This document shows, piece after piece, positions 5,689 to 6,308 of a stretch of 6,308 nucleotides of DNA. Position numbers and translations under genes: made by a program. This DNA is from Acidobacteriota bacterium (GTDB taxonomy: Bacteria; Acidobacteriota; Vicinamibacteria; Vicinamibacterales; Vicinamibacteraceae). The notes below the pieces were generated by a model. The model searched no databases, was not told the origin of the DNA, and saw nothing but the letters and a program-made list of their open reading frames with translations. How positions within the stretch are numbered: the first letter of the stretch is position 1; each line of letters begins with the position of its first letter. The stretch lies in assembly GCA_013695405.1 (NCBI GenBank), contig JACDAO010000005.1:1-6308 (forward strand), written 5' to 3'.

Positions 5689-6308
5689 TCAGGCCAGCGC
5701 CTCGACCCGGTTGCGCAGCGCGGCGACGCGCGCCTGCAGGCTCGCCAGCGTGTCGCGCACCGTGCTCAGCGACTGTTGCTCGGCACGCACGAACCGGCTG
5801 TACGGCGCGATGCCCTCGTTGAGCTGTTCGGTGCTGCGTTGCACTTCCTTGCCGAACTGTTCGGTCAGGGCGCCAGACAGCGTCGCCCGCAGGTCCTGCA
5901 CCTTCTGCCGCAGGTCTTCCTTGGCCTTGCGGCGCCGCGCTGGCACGATGAACATCCCGACCGTCGCGACCACACCCGCCAGCAGGATGCCGGTGATGTC
6001 CGCAGCCGCCGTCGTCGCCACGATGGTGACCAGCGCGCCGAGCCCCAGTGCACCGGCGCCCACTGCCGCCGCTGCCGCCACCGAGTTGCGCGCGCCCTCG
6101 GCCAGCAACGCGGCTTCGCGTTGCCGGTCGAAGGTGTCGACGACCCGCTGCGCTTCGCGCCCGACCGAGTCCAGCAGCCGCGCGCGTTCGACGTGGAAGG
6201 TCGCCAGTTCCGGGTCGCCGACGATCCGATCGCGATACTGCCGGCGCCGCTCGGCCAGGTGCGAGTTGACCTGCTGCCACTGCTTCAGGTCAGCGCTGAC
6301 CATCCAGT
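5689..6308 (-). CDS. Dynamin-like GTPase, C-terminal membrane-paddle part (5' end beyond window)
   Basis: The frame is open from the right edge to the TGA at 5689-5691. An ATG at 6303 exists, but the codon before it is a sense Trp and no ribosome site can be seen. It is most likely internal to a longer gene. Numbered from that Met, residues 1-73 are charged and helical (trunk). Residues about 75-97 and 101-121 form two hydrophobic segments joined by TTAAADITG, followed by a basic cluster PARRRKAKEDLR (121-132). Residues 133-204 are a coiled-coil-like helix containing IAPYSRFVRAE (165-175). This hydrophobic hairpin between trunk helices with a basic exit is the layout of the membrane paddle in bacterial dynamin-like proteins, which bind and remodel membranes. 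The GTPase domain (P-loop, DxxG) would lie beyond the right edge and is not seen, so the assignment is by the tail only. It is followed closely, in the same frame, by the esterase gene. Confidence 0.7.
   Translation of the reverse strand, partial: WMVSADLKQWQQVNSHLAERRRQYRDRIVGDPELATFHVERARLLDSVGREAQRVVDTFDRQREAALLAEGARNSVAAAAAVGAGALGLGALVTIVATTAAADITGILLAGVVATVGMFIVPARRRKAKEDLRQKVQDLRATLSGALTEQFGKEVQRSTEQLNEGIAPYSRFVRAEQQSLSTVRDTLASLQARVAALRNRVEALA

Noticed and set aside
5051..6280. Minus-strand open frame of about 409 codons overlapping both the esterase and the dynamin-like tail
   Set aside because: It is a shifted frame of two genes with full motif support. Its translation is Arg/Gly/Ala repeats with no membrane segments or SGNH blocks.
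1..6308. CRISPR array, tRNA or rRNA genes, insertion sequence ends, integrase or attachment sites
   Set aside because: No regularly spaced repeats, cloverleaf-like sequence, rRNA-like stretch, transposase motif or terminal inverted repeats were found on reading both strands.

Overview
The window is uniformly GC-rich, with tightly spaced genes, GTG starts and two exported proteins that carry twin-arginine (Tat) signals. The gene mix comprises an O-antigen ligase-like polymerase, a gluconate-2-dehydrogenase-subunit-3-like protein, a small multihaem cytochrome c, an exported xylose-isomerase-like TIM barrel, a formylglycine sulfatase and a dynamin-like GTPase tail. It suggests a Gram-negative, glycan-degrading bacterium, most likely Acidobacteriota of the Vicinamibacteria type. 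That assignment rests on gene content and protein flavour only. No rRNA or marker gene is present, and Gemmatimonadota, Verrucomicrobiota or Planctomycetota are not excluded.

Layout. (a) 1-105: left edge, downstream of the first gene, with no gene that can be called. (b) 106-1317, minus strand: a polytopic O-antigen ligase/polymerase (Wzy_C) protein. (c) 1318-1468: a divergent control region with a perfect 8-bp inverted repeat and a good sigma70-like promoter pointing right. (d) 1469-4990, plus strand: a probable operon. It encodes a Tat-exported Gdh3-like small dehydrogenase subunit, a five-haem cytochrome c segment, a Tat-exported sugar isomerase/epimerase-like protein and a type I sulfatase. 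(e) 4991-5040: a convergent gap with a GC-rich hairpin. (f) 5041-6308, minus strand: an SGNH/GDSL esterase preceded, 9 nt upstream, by the C-terminal membrane-paddle end of a dynamin-like GTPase that runs off the right edge.

How the genes may work together. Gdh3-like small subunits, GMC flavoprotein dehydrogenases and c-type cytochromes form periplasmic sugar dehydrogenases, such as the LacABC glucoside-3-dehydrogenase type. Exported xylose-isomerase-like barrels often sit beside them. With a sulfatase in the same operon, periplasmic desulfation and oxidation/rearrangement of a sulfated sugar or glycoside is a reasonable inference, but the substrate cannot be read from sequence.

The main anomaly is at about 2016-2075. 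The Gdh3-like reading frame loses homology there. The cytochrome begins in a different frame without a signal peptide or its usual N-terminal segment, and the GMC catalytic subunit expected nearby is absent. This looks like a deletion/frameshift junction, or an assembly error, inside the operon.
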